From Actinophytocola sp049647105 (lineage in GTDB: Bacteria; Actinomycetota; Actinomycetes; Mycobacteriales; Pseudonocardiaceae): a stretch of DNA of 64,000 bases. This document shows positions 8,780 through 16,477 of this stretch, one piece after another; the first letter of the stretch is position 1, and the number at the start of each line of letters is the position of its first letter. Under the pieces are notes generated by a model. The model saw nothing but the letters and a program-made list of their open reading frames with translations, had not been told where the DNA came from and made no database searches. The stretch covers positions 1 through 64,000 of the forward strand of contig NZ_JBARWZ010000027.1 of assembly GCF_049647105.1 (NCBI RefSeq), read 5' to 3'. The translations under genes and the position numbers were made by a program.

Positions 8780-9936
8780 CAGGGTTTACCGAGTCCGAGG
8801 AGCGGCAGGCGTTGCGGGCGGCGGTGTCCGACCTCGGCGGGCGCTACGGCGGCGAGTGGTTCCTGAAGAAGGCCCGCGCAGGCGAGAAGTCGGCCGAGCT
8901 GTGGGACGAGGCGGGCAAGCTCGGCTACCTCGGCGTGAACGTGCCGGAGGAGTACGGCGGCGGTGGTGGCAACATCGGCGACCTGGCCGCGGTGGCAGAG
9001 GAACTGGCCGCGCAGGGCTGTGGCCTGCTGCTGATGGTGGTGTCCCCGGCCATCTGCGCGACGATCATCACCCGCTTCGGCACCGAGGAGCAGAAGCAGG
9101 CGTGGCTGCCGCGGTTCGCCGACGGCTCGCTGCGCATGGCGTTCGCGATCACAGAACCGGACGCGGGCTCCAACTCGCACAAGATCACCACCACCGCCCG
9201 CCGCGACGGTGACGACTGGATCCTGTCCGGACGCAAGGTGTTCATCTCCGGCGTGGACGAGGCCGAGGCGGTCATGGTCGTCGGCCGCACGGAGGACGCG
9301 AAGACCGGCAAGCTCAAGCCCGCGCTGTTCATCGTCCCGACCGACGCGCCAGGCTTCGAGTTCCACCCGATCGAGATGGACATCGTGTCCCCGGACAAGC
9401 AGTACTCGCTGTTCCTCGACGACGTGCGCCTGCCGGCGGACGCGCTGGTCGGCTCGCAGGACGCGGCGCTGCTGCAGCTGTTCGCCGGCCTGAACCCGGA
9501 ACGGATCATGGCCGCGTCGTTCGCGATCGGCATGGGCCGCTACGCGCTGGACAAGGGCGTCGACTACGTGAAGACGCGGCAGGTGTGGAGCACCCCGATC
9601 GGCGCGCACCAGGGGGTGGCGCATCCCCTCGCCGAGGCGAAGATCCAGCTGGAGCTGGCGAAGGTCATGACCCAGAAGGCGGCGGCCCTCTACGACTCCG
9701 GCGACGACATGGGCGCGGGCGAGGCCGCGAACATGGCGAAGTACGCGGCCGCGGAGGCGTCGATCAAGGCGGTCGACACGGCGGTCCAGGTGCACGGCGG
9801 CAACGGCCTGACCGCGGAGTACGGCCTCGGTGCCCTGGTCACGGCCGCCAGGGTGAACCGGATCGCCCCGGTGAGCCGCGAGATGATCCTCAACTTCGTC
9901 GCTCAGAACACCCTGGGCCTCCCAAAGTCCTATTAG
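8776..9936 (+). CDS. Acyl-CoA dehydrogenase (second in operon)
   Basis: 386 aa. It shows the FAD/acyl-CoA loop FAITEPDAGSNSHKITTTA, ISGVDEAEAVMVV, and the C-terminal VQVHGGNGLTAEYGLGALVTAARVNRIAPVSREMILNFV. ALDKGVDYVKTRQVWSTPIGAHQGVAHPLAEAKIQLELA is the usual helical FAD-binding region. It is only distantly similar to the first dehydrogenase in this operon, so the two probably act on different intermediates, as in citronellate or leucine-type pathways. A good Shine-Dalgarno (GAGGAGGAA) lies in the end of the biotin carboxylase gene and the genes overlap by 4 bases. It is the last enzyme gene before a noncoding repeat and the TetR gene. Confidence 0.9.
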   Translation: MTGFTESEERQALRAAVSDLGGRYGGEWFLKKARAGEKSAELWDEAGKLGYLGVNVPEEYGGGGGNIGDLAAVAEELAAQGCGLLLMVVSPAICATIITRFGTEEQKQAWLPRFADGSLRMAFAITEPDAGSNSHKITTTARRDGDDWILSGRKVFISGVDEAEAVMVVGRTEDAKTGKLKPALFIVPTDAPGFEFHPIEMDIVSPDKQYSLFLDDVRLPADALVGSQDAALLQLFAGLNPERIMAASFAIGMGRYALDKGVDYVKTRQVWSTPIGAHQGVAHPLAEAKIQLELAKVMTQKAAALYDSGDDMGAGEAANMAKYAAAEASIKAVDTAVQVHGGNGLTAEYGLGALVTAARVNRIAPVSREMILNFVAQNTLGLPKSY

Positions 9937-9970
9937 GGAACGGCGAGAAGTCTGCGGAGCGCGTGTCCTT

Positions 9971-10102
9971 TGGATCTTTGTGCAAAGTCTTGGCCTGGTC
10001 AGCAGTTACCTCAGGGGAACGTGACGGTGCTCAGCCACCAACCGCCTGCGGTCCGCAAGTGTTGCCGGGTCGGGACCGACACTTTGAAGCGCGGGGAGGC
10101 GG
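9971..10102 (+). repeat. Noncoding dispersed element, copy 1 (pairs with 40945-41077)
   Basis: A 132-nt stretch between an acyl-CoA dehydrogenase gene and a TetR gene aligns end to end, with about one indel and roughly three quarters identity, to 40945-41077. Strongly conserved blocks are GGATCTTTG, CTCAGGGGAACGTGACGG, CCACCAACC, GCGGTCCG and the terminal GGGAGGCGGA. Local hairpins are possible in both copies: CTTT/AAAG near the 5' end, and GTCGG-GA-CCGAC near the 3' end where copy 2 has TGGGT-CGAT-ACCCA. In this copy the last block also serves as Shine-Dalgarno for the TetR GTG at 10106. It could be a structured RNA, a cis-regulatory leader or a miniature repeat. Confidence 0.7.
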
Positions 10103-10105
10103 AAG

Positions 10106-10714
10106 GTGGCGGAGGTTCTGCGAGAGCCGCGTCAGGATCGCAGCCGGGTCACCCGGCAGCGGCTCCTGGAGGCGGCCATCGAATGCCTGGCCGAGGTCGG
10201 CTGGTCGGGCAGCACGGTGTCGGTGGTGGCGGAACGGGCTGGCGTCTCGCGGGGCGCCGCCCAGCACCACTTCCCGACGAGGGAGGACCTGTTCACCTCG
10301 GCGGTCGAGTACGTGGCGTCGGAGCGGCTGGCGGTGCTCCGGTCCAGGTCACTTGACCTGCCAGCGGGCCCGGACCGCACCCGTGCCGTGGTCGGGATGG
10401 TCGAGCTGATCTACACGGGCCCGCTGTTCCGCGCGGCCATCCACCTGTGGGTGGCCGCGTCGTCGGACGAGCGGCTCAGGGAACGCGTGGTCCTGCTGGA
10501 AGCGCAGGTCGGACGGGAGACGCACCGGACCGCGCTCGACCTGCTCGGCGTCGACGAGTCGCGGACCGGCGTGCGGGAGGCGGTGCAGTCGACGCTCGAC
10601 ATGGCGCGGGGCCTTGGCCTTGCCAACCTGCTCACGGACGACAGCTTGCGACGGCAGCGCGTGCTGGACCAGTGGTCGACGATGCTGGCGGACGCGTTGC
10701 ACAAGGAGCCCTGA
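10106..10714 (+). CDS. TetR/AcrR-family transcriptional regulator
   Basis: 202 aa. The N-terminal helix-turn-helix is residues about 12-58 (TRQRLLEAAIECLAEVGWSGSTVSVVAERAGVSRGAAQHHFPTREDLF split across helices 1-4), followed by an all-helical ligand domain. It lies at the end of the AtuA/carboxylase block in the same direction and is the natural candidate regulator of that operon, perhaps through the palindrome at 1253-1264. The start is GTG with GGGGAGGCGGA just upstream. The ligand is presumably an acyl-CoA of the pathway, by analogy only. Confidence 0.85.
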   Translation: MAEVLREPRQDRSRVTRQRLLEAAIECLAEVGWSGSTVSVVAERAGVSRGAAQHHFPTREDLFTSAVEYVASERLAVLRSRSLDLPAGPDRTRAVVGMVELIYTGPLFRAAIHLWVAASSDERLRERVVLLEAQVGRETHRTALDLLGVDESRTGVREAVQSTLDMARGLGLANLLTDDSLRRQRVLDQWSTMLADALHKEP

Positions 10715-10823
10715 CCGGCTGATTTGGCATTACCCTGTATTTGAGCCATAATCAATAGCTGGCTTTCCCGGTGAATACACAGGAATGTCCGAGTGGCTTG
10801 ATTATAGCGGATGAGGGGTGCAT
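10715..10823 (+). other. A+T-rich promoter region of the HelR-like gene
   Basis: About 109 bases without coding potential and clearly richer in A+T than the surroundings (for example 10735-10765 and 10797-10808). This suggests a promoter with AT-rich upstream contacts. I looked for the 19-bp inverted repeat known as the rifampicin-associated element that precedes rifampicin-response genes in actinomycetes and did not find one. Confidence 0.45.
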
Positions 10824-13007
10824 TTGTCAAAGGGCGATTACGACGCGGAATTGTCTGCCGAGCGGGAACACATCGCGATTCTGTACGCGCGGCTGGACGC
10901 CGAGCGGTCGACCGCGGCAGGCAAACTCGACGGCGTGCTGCTCGACAGCACCGCCGAGACCACGGAGGCCCTGTGGGAGCGGGACGTGGCCGCGACCACG
11001 CTGTCCAGGCGAATCGGCCTGATGAGGGTCGCCGACAACGGGCTCTGCTTCGGCAGGCTCGACCACCGGGACGGCGAGACGACCTACATCGGCCGAATCG
11101 GGCTTTTCGACGAGGAAGACGACTACGAACCGCTGCTCATCGACTGGCGGGCGCCGATCGCGCGGCCATTTTACGTGGCCACCGCCGCGAATTCGGAAGG
11201 CGTCGTCAGAAGGCGTCATTTCCGCACCCGGGGGCGCCGGGTCCTCGCATTTCACGACGACGTTCTGGAACACGGTGTCGCCGACAGTGACGAGGTGCTG
11301 CTCGCCGCACTGAACGCGCCCCGGTCGGACACGATGGGTGACATCGTCGCGACGATCCAGGCCGAGCAGGACGAGATCATCCGCCTCGGCCGCACCGGCG
11401 TGGTCGTCATCGACGGCGGGCCGGGCACCGGCAAGACGGTCGTCGCGCTGCACCGGGTCGCCTACCTGCTGTACACGCACCGTGAACGGATGTCCCGCCG
11501 CGGTGTGCTGTTCATCGGCCCGAACATGGGTTTCCTCCGCTACATCGGCGGCGTGCTGCCCTCGCTCGGCGAGACGGACGTGGTGTTCGCGACGCCCGGC
11601 GAGCTGCTGCCGGACGTGAAGACCCGCGTCGTGGACCCGGACCGCGAGGTCAAGGGCGGTCTCGCGATGGTCGAGCTGGTGCGCAAGGCCGTCGCGGACC
11701 GCCAGGAGCTGCCGGAGACCCCGATCGAGCTCGAGCTGGACGACGTCACCGTGGAGATCGACGCCGACCTGGCCGGCCGGGCCCGCGCACGCGCCCGGTC
11801 GACCGGGCGCCTCCACAACCGGGCACAGGAGATCTTCCGCGACGCGCTGATCCTCGAGCTGGCCGAGCAGGCCGTCGACCGCATCGGCGCGGGCTGGCTG
11901 AACGCGCGCGAGACCCCGGATCTGGCCGGTGACCTGGCCGCGGACGTCCGCCGCGAGCTGATCTCCAGCACTGCGCTCGACAAGGCGGTCGAGCGGCTGT
12001 GGCCCCGGCTGTCGCCGCAGCGGCTGCTGGCCGAGCTGTACACGTCGCCGGCGCGGCTGGCGGTGATCGGCGCGCCGGAGTCGTTTCACCGCCACCGCGG
12101 CGACGCGTGGACCGTGTCGGACGTGCCGTTGCTGGACGAGGCGTCCGAGCTGCTCGGTGCGTTCGAGTCCGAGGACGAGGCCGAGCGGGCCCAGCACGAG
12201 CGGGAGGCGTACGCGCGGGGCGTGCTCGACATCCTCGACACCGAGGAGGACCCGGACGGCGAGCTGCTGCGCGCGGTCGACCTGATCGACCCGACGCGGC
12301 TGGCCGAGCGGCAGGAGGAGCGCGACCACCGGTCGCTGGCCGAGCGGGCGGCGGAGGACCGCGAGTGGACCTACGGGCACGTGGTGGTCGACGAGGCGCA
12401 GGAGCTGTCCGAGATGGACTGGCGGGTGCTGATGCGACGGTGCCCGAGCCGGTCGATGACCATCGTCGGTGACCTCGCACAGCGCGAGTCGCCCGCGGGC
12501 GCGCGGTCGTGGGCGGACATGCTCGACGAGTACGTGCCGAAGCGGTGGACCTACCGGCAGCTGACCATCAACTACCGCATGTCCGCCGAGATCATGGACG
12601 TGGCGGCGTCGCTGCTGTCCACGATGGACACCTCGGCGCAGCCGCCGAAGTCCGTGCGGTCGACCGGGGTGCCGCCGTGGTCGCGCCGGGCCACCAGGGA
12701 CACGCTGGCCTCGGTGGTGACGGAGATGGTGGCGCGCATGGAGGAGGAGATCGGCGAGGGCACGGTCGCGGTGATCGCACCCGACGGCTCGACGCTCAAC
12801 GTGGACGCGCTGGTGCTGCCGCCCAGGGCGATCAAGGGCCTCGAGTTCGACGGCGTGATCGTGGTCGACCCGACGGCGATCATGTCCGGCCCCGCTGGCG
12901 CCGCGGAGCTGTACGTGGCGCTGACCAGGCCGACGCGGCGGCTGGGCGTCGTGCACACGGCGCCGTTGCCGGAGTGCCTGACGTTGCTCGAAGATGTCAC
13001 CCCGTGA
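10824..13007 (+). CDS. helR: HelR/HelD-like RNA polymerase-recycling ATPase (UvrD-type motor)
   Basis: About 727 aa. Walker A GGPGTGKT at about residue 200 (VVIDGGPGTGKTVVALHRV), Walker B VVVDEAQEL near 525, motif III/IV GDLAQRES and NYRMSAEIM, motif V KGLEFDGVIVVDP, motif VI VALTRPTRRL. A long coiled N-terminal arm (KGDYDAELSAEREHIAILYARLDAER) precedes the first conserved block YIGRIGLFDEEDDYEPLLIDWRAPIARPFY, the signature of HelD/HelR proteins that remove stalled or rifampicin-bound RNA polymerase from DNA. The start is uncertain: GTG at 10818 overlaps the GAGGGG Shine-Dalgarno, whereas TTG at 10824 has good spacing and is preferred. Its stop overlaps the next gene's GTG. Confidence 0.85.
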   Translation: MSKGDYDAELSAEREHIAILYARLDAERSTAAGKLDGVLLDSTAETTEALWERDVAATTLSRRIGLMRVADNGLCFGRLDHRDGETTYIGRIGLFDEEDDYEPLLIDWRAPIARPFYVATAANSEGVVRRRHFRTRGRRVLAFHDDVLEHGVADSDEVLLAALNAPRSDTMGDIVATIQAEQDEIIRLGRTGVVVIDGGPGTGKTVVALHRVAYLLYTHRERMSRRGVLFIGPNMGFLRYIGGVLPSLGETDVVFATPGELLPDVKTRVVDPDREVKGGLAMVELVRKAVADRQELPETPIELELDDVTVEIDADLAGRARARARSTGRLHNRAQEIFRDALILELAEQAVDRIGAGWLNARETPDLAGDLAADVRRELISSTALDKAVERLWPRLSPQRLLAELYTSPARLAVIGAPESFHRHRGDAWTVSDVPLLDEASELLGAFESEDEAERAQHEREAYARGVLDILDTEEDPDGELLRAVDLIDPTRLAERQEERDHRSLAERAAEDREWTYGHVVVDEAQELSEMDWRVLMRRCPSRSMTIVGDLAQRESPAGARSWADMLDEYVPKRWTYRQLTINYRMSAEIMDVAASLLSTMDTSAQPPKSVRSTGVPPWSRRATRDTLASVVTEMVARMEEEIGEGTVAVIAPDGSTLNVDALVLPPRAIKGLEFDGVIVVDPTAIMSGPAGAAELYVALTRPTRRLGVVHTAPLPECLTLLEDVTP

Positions 13008-13567
13008 GGATCATCGCTCGTACGATCGCACCGGCGGCCGACGCCCGTGCCCAGCTGCCGTGGACCACGGTCACCGACGACGGCCTGATCTCGGCCGAGG
13101 TGCGGGACCGCGAGTTCACGCAGCGCTGCCTGGAGATCGCGAACGCCGTCGACGCGCTGGAAGGCCGCCCGGTGCTGGCGTTCGACGAGAGCAGCACCAC
13201 CGTGGACATCGCAGCGCCGAACGACGAGGTGTTCGAGTCGCTCACCGACCGTGAGCAGTTCCGGCGCTGGTTCGGTCTGCCGCTGGCGATCGAGCTGTTC
13301 CCGGGCGGCCGTTGGGAGATCGAGGGCGGCGGTCCGGTCGGGACGGTCGTCGAGCTGGTCGCGGACCACCGCCTCGTGCTGTCCGAGGACACGGGTGTCA
13401 GTACCTGGGAGCTGTCCGAAGTGGCCACGGGGACGCGACTGTCGGTCACCATGCGGCTGGGGGACGGCCCGCCGCCGCCCAGGAGCTGGTGCGGGTGGCT
13501 CAGCGGGATCAACCAGCTGCGCAGGCTGCACGAGGTGCCCGACCGCTGCCCGATCTGGGTAACCTGA
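13004..13567 (+). CDS. SRPBCC / AHSA1-like domain protein
   Basis: 187 aa from a GTG overlapping the helR-like stop (GTGA). Residues about 60-175 show the START/SRPBCC pattern: VDIAAPNDEVFESLTDREQFRRWFG, then FPGGRWEIEGGGPVGTVVELVADHRLVLSE and a long C-terminal helix. The N-terminal 55 residues (with FTQRCLEIANAVDALEGRP) are not part of the usual domain. The fold binds hydrophobic ligands or, in Aha1, a chaperone; no specific role is visible. The tight overlap suggests translation coupled to the RNA polymerase-recycling ATPase, an unusual partner. Confidence 0.65.
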   Translation: MRIIARTIAPAADARAQLPWTTVTDDGLISAEVRDREFTQRCLEIANAVDALEGRPVLAFDESSTTVDIAAPNDEVFESLTDREQFRRWFGLPLAIELFPGGRWEIEGGGPVGTVVELVADHRLVLSEDTGVSTWELSEVATGTRLSVTMRLGDGPPPPRSWCGWLSGINQLRRLHEVPDRCPIWVT

Positions 13568-13606
13568 CCGGGTGATGCTGATCATCGACCTGTCGGAGGG
13601 TGACGC

Positions 13607-13735
13607 ATGCGCGTGTTGTGGTTGTACGCACATCCTGACCCGCGGTCGCTGAACGGGGCTCAGCGGCGCCTGATCGAGATGGGCAGGCCGTCCTTCGGCA
13701 GTGGGAGGGCGGTCGGGTCCCAGCGCACGTCGTAG
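13607..13735 (+). pseudogene. N-terminal stub of a flavodoxin-fold NAD(P)H oxidoreductase
   Basis: An ATG with a good Shine-Dalgarno (CGGAGGG) begins MRVLWLYAHPDPRSLNGA, the phosphate-loop start of NAD(P)H dehydrogenase (quinone)/MdaB-like proteins. Homology ends at about 13660, exactly where the 3' end of the oppositely oriented P450 gene begins, and the frame then reads antisense to the P450 to a stop at 13735. The rest of the gene has been lost, so the P450 block was probably joined here by a recombination event. Confidence 0.6.
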
Positions 13736-15069
13736 TCGGCGGGGACCGTCCACTCGAAACGGCGGACCATCTCGTGCGCGATCGTCTTCACCTCCTGGGT
13801 GCCGAAGTGCATGCCGATGCACTTGTGCACCCCGCCACCGAACGGCATGTACGCGAACCGGTGCGACTTGTCCTCGCGGCGCTCCTCGGAGAAGCGCAGG
13901 GGATCGAAGCGGTGGGGATCGGTCCAGTACTCCGGCAGCATGTGGTTGATCCACGCGAGCGTCGTCACGAACGTGCCCGCCGGCAGGTGGTGGCCGAGCA
14001 GGTCGGTGTCCTTCACGGTCTTGCGCACCATCCACGGCACCGGCGGGACGAGTCGCATCGACTCCTTCAGCGCCAGGTCCAGCGCGGGCAGACGGTCCAG
14101 TGTGGACACCGTCAGCGGCTCGTCACCCAGTGCGAGGGACTCCTCGCGCACGAGGGACTGCCACTCCGGGTTCTTGCCAAGGTAGTACACCAGCGACGAC
14201 GTGGCGATGGTCGACGTGTCGTGTGCCGCCATCATCAGGAAGATCATGTGGTTGACGACGTCGTCGTCGGAGAAGGTCTCGCCCTCGTCGGTGCGGGCGT
14301 GGCACAGCGCGGCGAACAGGTCGTCCGAGTCCGATGCGCGTTTCGCGGGCAGGCCGCGGCGGAAGTAGTCCTCCAGCACCTTGCGACCCGACAGCCCTGC
14401 CTGCCACCGGCCACCCGGCACCGGCAGCCGGAGCAGCGCGGTTCCCGCGCGGACGGTGTCCACGAAGGCCTTCGTCATGCGGGACGAGTCGCCGCCGAGC
14501 GACGACGCCATGAAGATCTTCGTCGCCACGTCGAGGGTGAGCTGCTTGAGCGCCGGGTACACCTGGAACCCGTCCCGTGGCGACCACGCCGACACGCTGT
14601 CGGCCACCACGTCGCCGACCTGCACCATGTACGCCGACAGCCGGTCCGAGGTGAACGCCAGCTGCATGAGGCGCCGGTGGTAGAGGTGCTCGTCGAAGTC
14701 CAGCAGCATCAGGCCGCGGTTGAAGAACGGGCCGATGAAGTACTCCCAGCCCTGCTGCGAGTACGCCTTGTCCTTGTTGGCCAGCACGACCTGCGTCCCC
14801 TCTGGCCCGGACGCCGACACCACGTTCACGCCGAACGCACGCACCCACGACACCGGTCCGTACCGCTCGTAGCGCTTCATCGCGTAGTCGAGGCCCAGTC
14901 GCAGCATCTCCAGGCTGTGTCCCAGCACGGGCAGGCCGGGGTCGCCGGGGACGGACTTGAGTCCGGCGGGTGGGGTGGCGAGGTCCTTCGTTGGCCAGTC
15001 GCGGTCCATCAGCCATCGGTCGAACGCGTTCTTGTCGACCTCGTAGGGTGCACGCGGCGCAGTGGACAT
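13660..15069 (-). CDS. Cytochrome P450
   Basis: 469 aa haem monooxygenase. Heme-binding loop FMPFGGGVHKCIG-type motif (seen as YMPFGGGVHKCIGMHFG, Cys about residue 417), K-helix ExxR in LKESMRLVPP, I-helix oxygen-activation segment MMAAHDTSTIATSSLVYYL. The sequence style, with TFVTTLAWINHMLPEYWTDPHRFDPLRF, is like CYP51/CYP120-type bacterial P450s with no membrane anchor. No ferredoxin gene is adjacent. It lies 2 bases downstream of a double-TetR gene on the same strand and is therefore probably co-transcribed with and controlled by it. The substrate is not predictable. Confidence 0.9.
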   Translation of the reverse strand: MSTAPRAPYEVDKNAFDRWLMDRDWPTKDLATPPAGLKSVPGDPGLPVLGHSLEMLRLGLDYAMKRYERYGPVSWVRAFGVNVVSASGPEGTQVVLANKDKAYSQQGWEYFIGPFFNRGLMLLDFDEHLYHRRLMQLAFTSDRLSAYMVQVGDVVADSVSAWSPRDGFQVYPALKQLTLDVATKIFMASSLGGDSSRMTKAFVDTVRAGTALLRLPVPGGRWQAGLSGRKVLEDYFRRGLPAKRASDSDDLFAALCHARTDEGETFSDDDVVNHMIFLMMAAHDTSTIATSSLVYYLGKNPEWQSLVREESLALGDEPLTVSTLDRLPALDLALKESMRLVPPVPWMVRKTVKDTDLLGHHLPAGTFVTTLAWINHMLPEYWTDPHRFDPLRFSEERREDKSHRFAYMPFGGGVHKCIGMHFGTQEVKTIAHEMVRRFEWTVPADYDVRWDPTALPLPKDGLPISIRRR

Positions 15070-15071
15070 GG

Positions 15072-16256
15072 CTACCTCCCAGCGTCGAGAACCGTCACCG
15101 CCAGCTCGGTCAGTTCGGCCGCGATCCTCGGCCGCCGCAGCAGCCGGGGGGTGCGGGCCAGGTCGTTCACGATGGTGAGCGCGGTGTGCACCACGACCTT
15201 CGCGTCGGGCTCCGCCAGCTCGGGCGCGACCGTGCGCAGCAGCCGGTACCAGTGGCCGACGTAGTGCCGCTGCAGCCGCACCAGGTCCTTGCGGTCGCGC
15301 TCCGGCAGGTTGCGCAGCTCGTTCGCGAACGTGGCCATGATGTTGTCCGACCGCAGCACGGTGTCCACATACGACGTCGCGAGGTGGCGCAGCGCCTCGC
15401 CGGCGGGCAGCGTCATCGCGTGCGCGGCCGTGCTTGCCAGCTGGTCGGCCATCCGGTAGCCGCCCGCCACCAGGATCGCCGCCTTGCCGGGGAAGTACCG
15501 GTAGATGCTCGGCCCCGCCATGCCCGCGCGGGCGCCGATGTCCTCCATGCTGACCGCCGCGTACCCGCGCTCGCGGAACAGCGAGATGGCGGCCGTCAGC
15601 AGCTCCTCGCGGCGCGACCCCGGCGTGCCGGGCACCGGCCGCGGCGCCGGTACCGGCTCGCCCGTCGGCACCTCGAAGGACGTGACCGCGCTCGCCAGCG
15701 TGACCAGCAGGTCCTCGAACCGGCGGCGCGGCGGGCTCACGTGGTGGTCGGAGAGGCTCCCGTACACCGACAGGGCGGCCCAGCAGAGCAGCTCGGCGTC
15801 GGCCTTGGCCAGCTCGGGCCGCACGTCACGCAGCGCGATGGCCCACTGCGCGATCAGCTCGGCGCCCCGGTGCCGGATCTTGGTGCGGTCGGCCTCGGCG
15901 AGGTGGCGTCCCTCCCAGCGCCACAGCGCGGTGATCTCCCGCCGGTCCACGGCGAGCTCGGCCACCGCGCGCAGCAGGGCCGACAGCTGGTCGGCGGCGG
16001 TGCCGGGGGTGGCGAGAGCACCCTCGGCGGCCAGGCCGAACGTGTCCATGCCGGACAGGAGGACGTGGGCCAGAATGTCCTGTTTGCCCCGGAAGTGCCG
16101 GTAGACGGCCGGGCCGGTGACGCCGGCGGCCTGGGCGATGTCGTTGACGCTGACCTGGTGGTATCCGTGCTTGCGGAACAGTTCGGCCGCCGCGTCGGCG
16201 AGCTGCGCCTTGCGGTTGCGTGGCCGCCTGACCGGCGGCCGGGAAGTCTCCGCCAC
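15072..16256 (-). CDS. Tandem (double) TetR-family regulator
   Basis: 394 aa made of two full TetR units in one chain. Unit 1 HTH is residues about 15-62 (QLADAAAELFRKHGY, IAQAAGVTGPAVYRHF), with its own helical domain to about 195. A Pro/Gly-rich linker (VPTGEPVPAPRPVPGTPG) follows. Unit 2 HTH is about 213-260 (RREELLTAAISLFRERGY, IGARAGMAGPSIYRYF). The fusion would let one polypeptide make a dimer-like DNA reader. It sits divergent to fadA and directly upstream of the P450 gene. A perfect GTTGGC-n5-GCCAAC palindrome in the shared promoter region is a candidate operator. Confidence 0.88.
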   Translation of the reverse strand: MAETSRPPVRRPRNRKAQLADAAAELFRKHGYHQVSVNDIAQAAGVTGPAVYRHFRGKQDILAHVLLSGMDTFGLAAEGALATPGTAADQLSALLRAVAELAVDRREITALWRWEGRHLAEADRTKIRHRGAELIAQWAIALRDVRPELAKADAELLCWAALSVYGSLSDHHVSPPRRRFEDLLVTLASAVTSFEVPTGEPVPAPRPVPGTPGSRREELLTAAISLFRERGYAAVSMEDIGARAGMAGPSIYRYFPGKAAILVAGGYRMADQLASTAAHAMTLPAGEALRHLATSYVDTVLRSDNIMATFANELRNLPERDRKDLVRLQRHYVGHWYRLLRTVAPELAEPDAKVVVHTALTIVNDLARTPRLLRRPRIAAELTELAVTVLDAGR

Positions 16257-16302
16257 GGTTCCTCCACGGTCCTACCTGGCGACGCTAACTGACGGGTGAG
16301 TT

Positions 16303-16319
16303 GTTGGCAATCCGCCAAC
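16303..16319. promoter_or_regulatory. GTTGGC-n5-GCCAAC palindrome between the double-TetR gene and fadA
   Basis: Perfect 6-bp arms separated by AATCC, 47 bases upstream of the double-TetR start in the 221-base divergent promoter region 16257-16477. It is the clearest dyad in that region and a likely site of autoregulation and control of the P450 and/or fadAB. Confidence 0.5.
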
Positions 16320-16477
16320 GAGCTACGAAGTGAATCCAGATTAGCTCGATGACGAGGATCTCGCCGCCAGCGGCCACCAGAGTGTGGCCCACACCCCAAA
16401 TCGGGCGGCGACCGTTGACAACCACAGATCCGATGCCAACATGTTAATCAGTATTAGCCCTCGAGAGGACCCCTAGC

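Noticed and set aside
9971..10102. Known riboswitch (c-di-AMP ydaO, cobalamin, SAM-IV) as identity of the dispersed element
   Set aside because: The conserved cores of those classes as I remember them are absent, and the downstream genes do not fit. An Rfam search would settle this.
10715..10823. Rifampicin-associated element upstream of the HelR-like gene
   Set aside because: No inverted repeat of the expected form was found in the promoter region.
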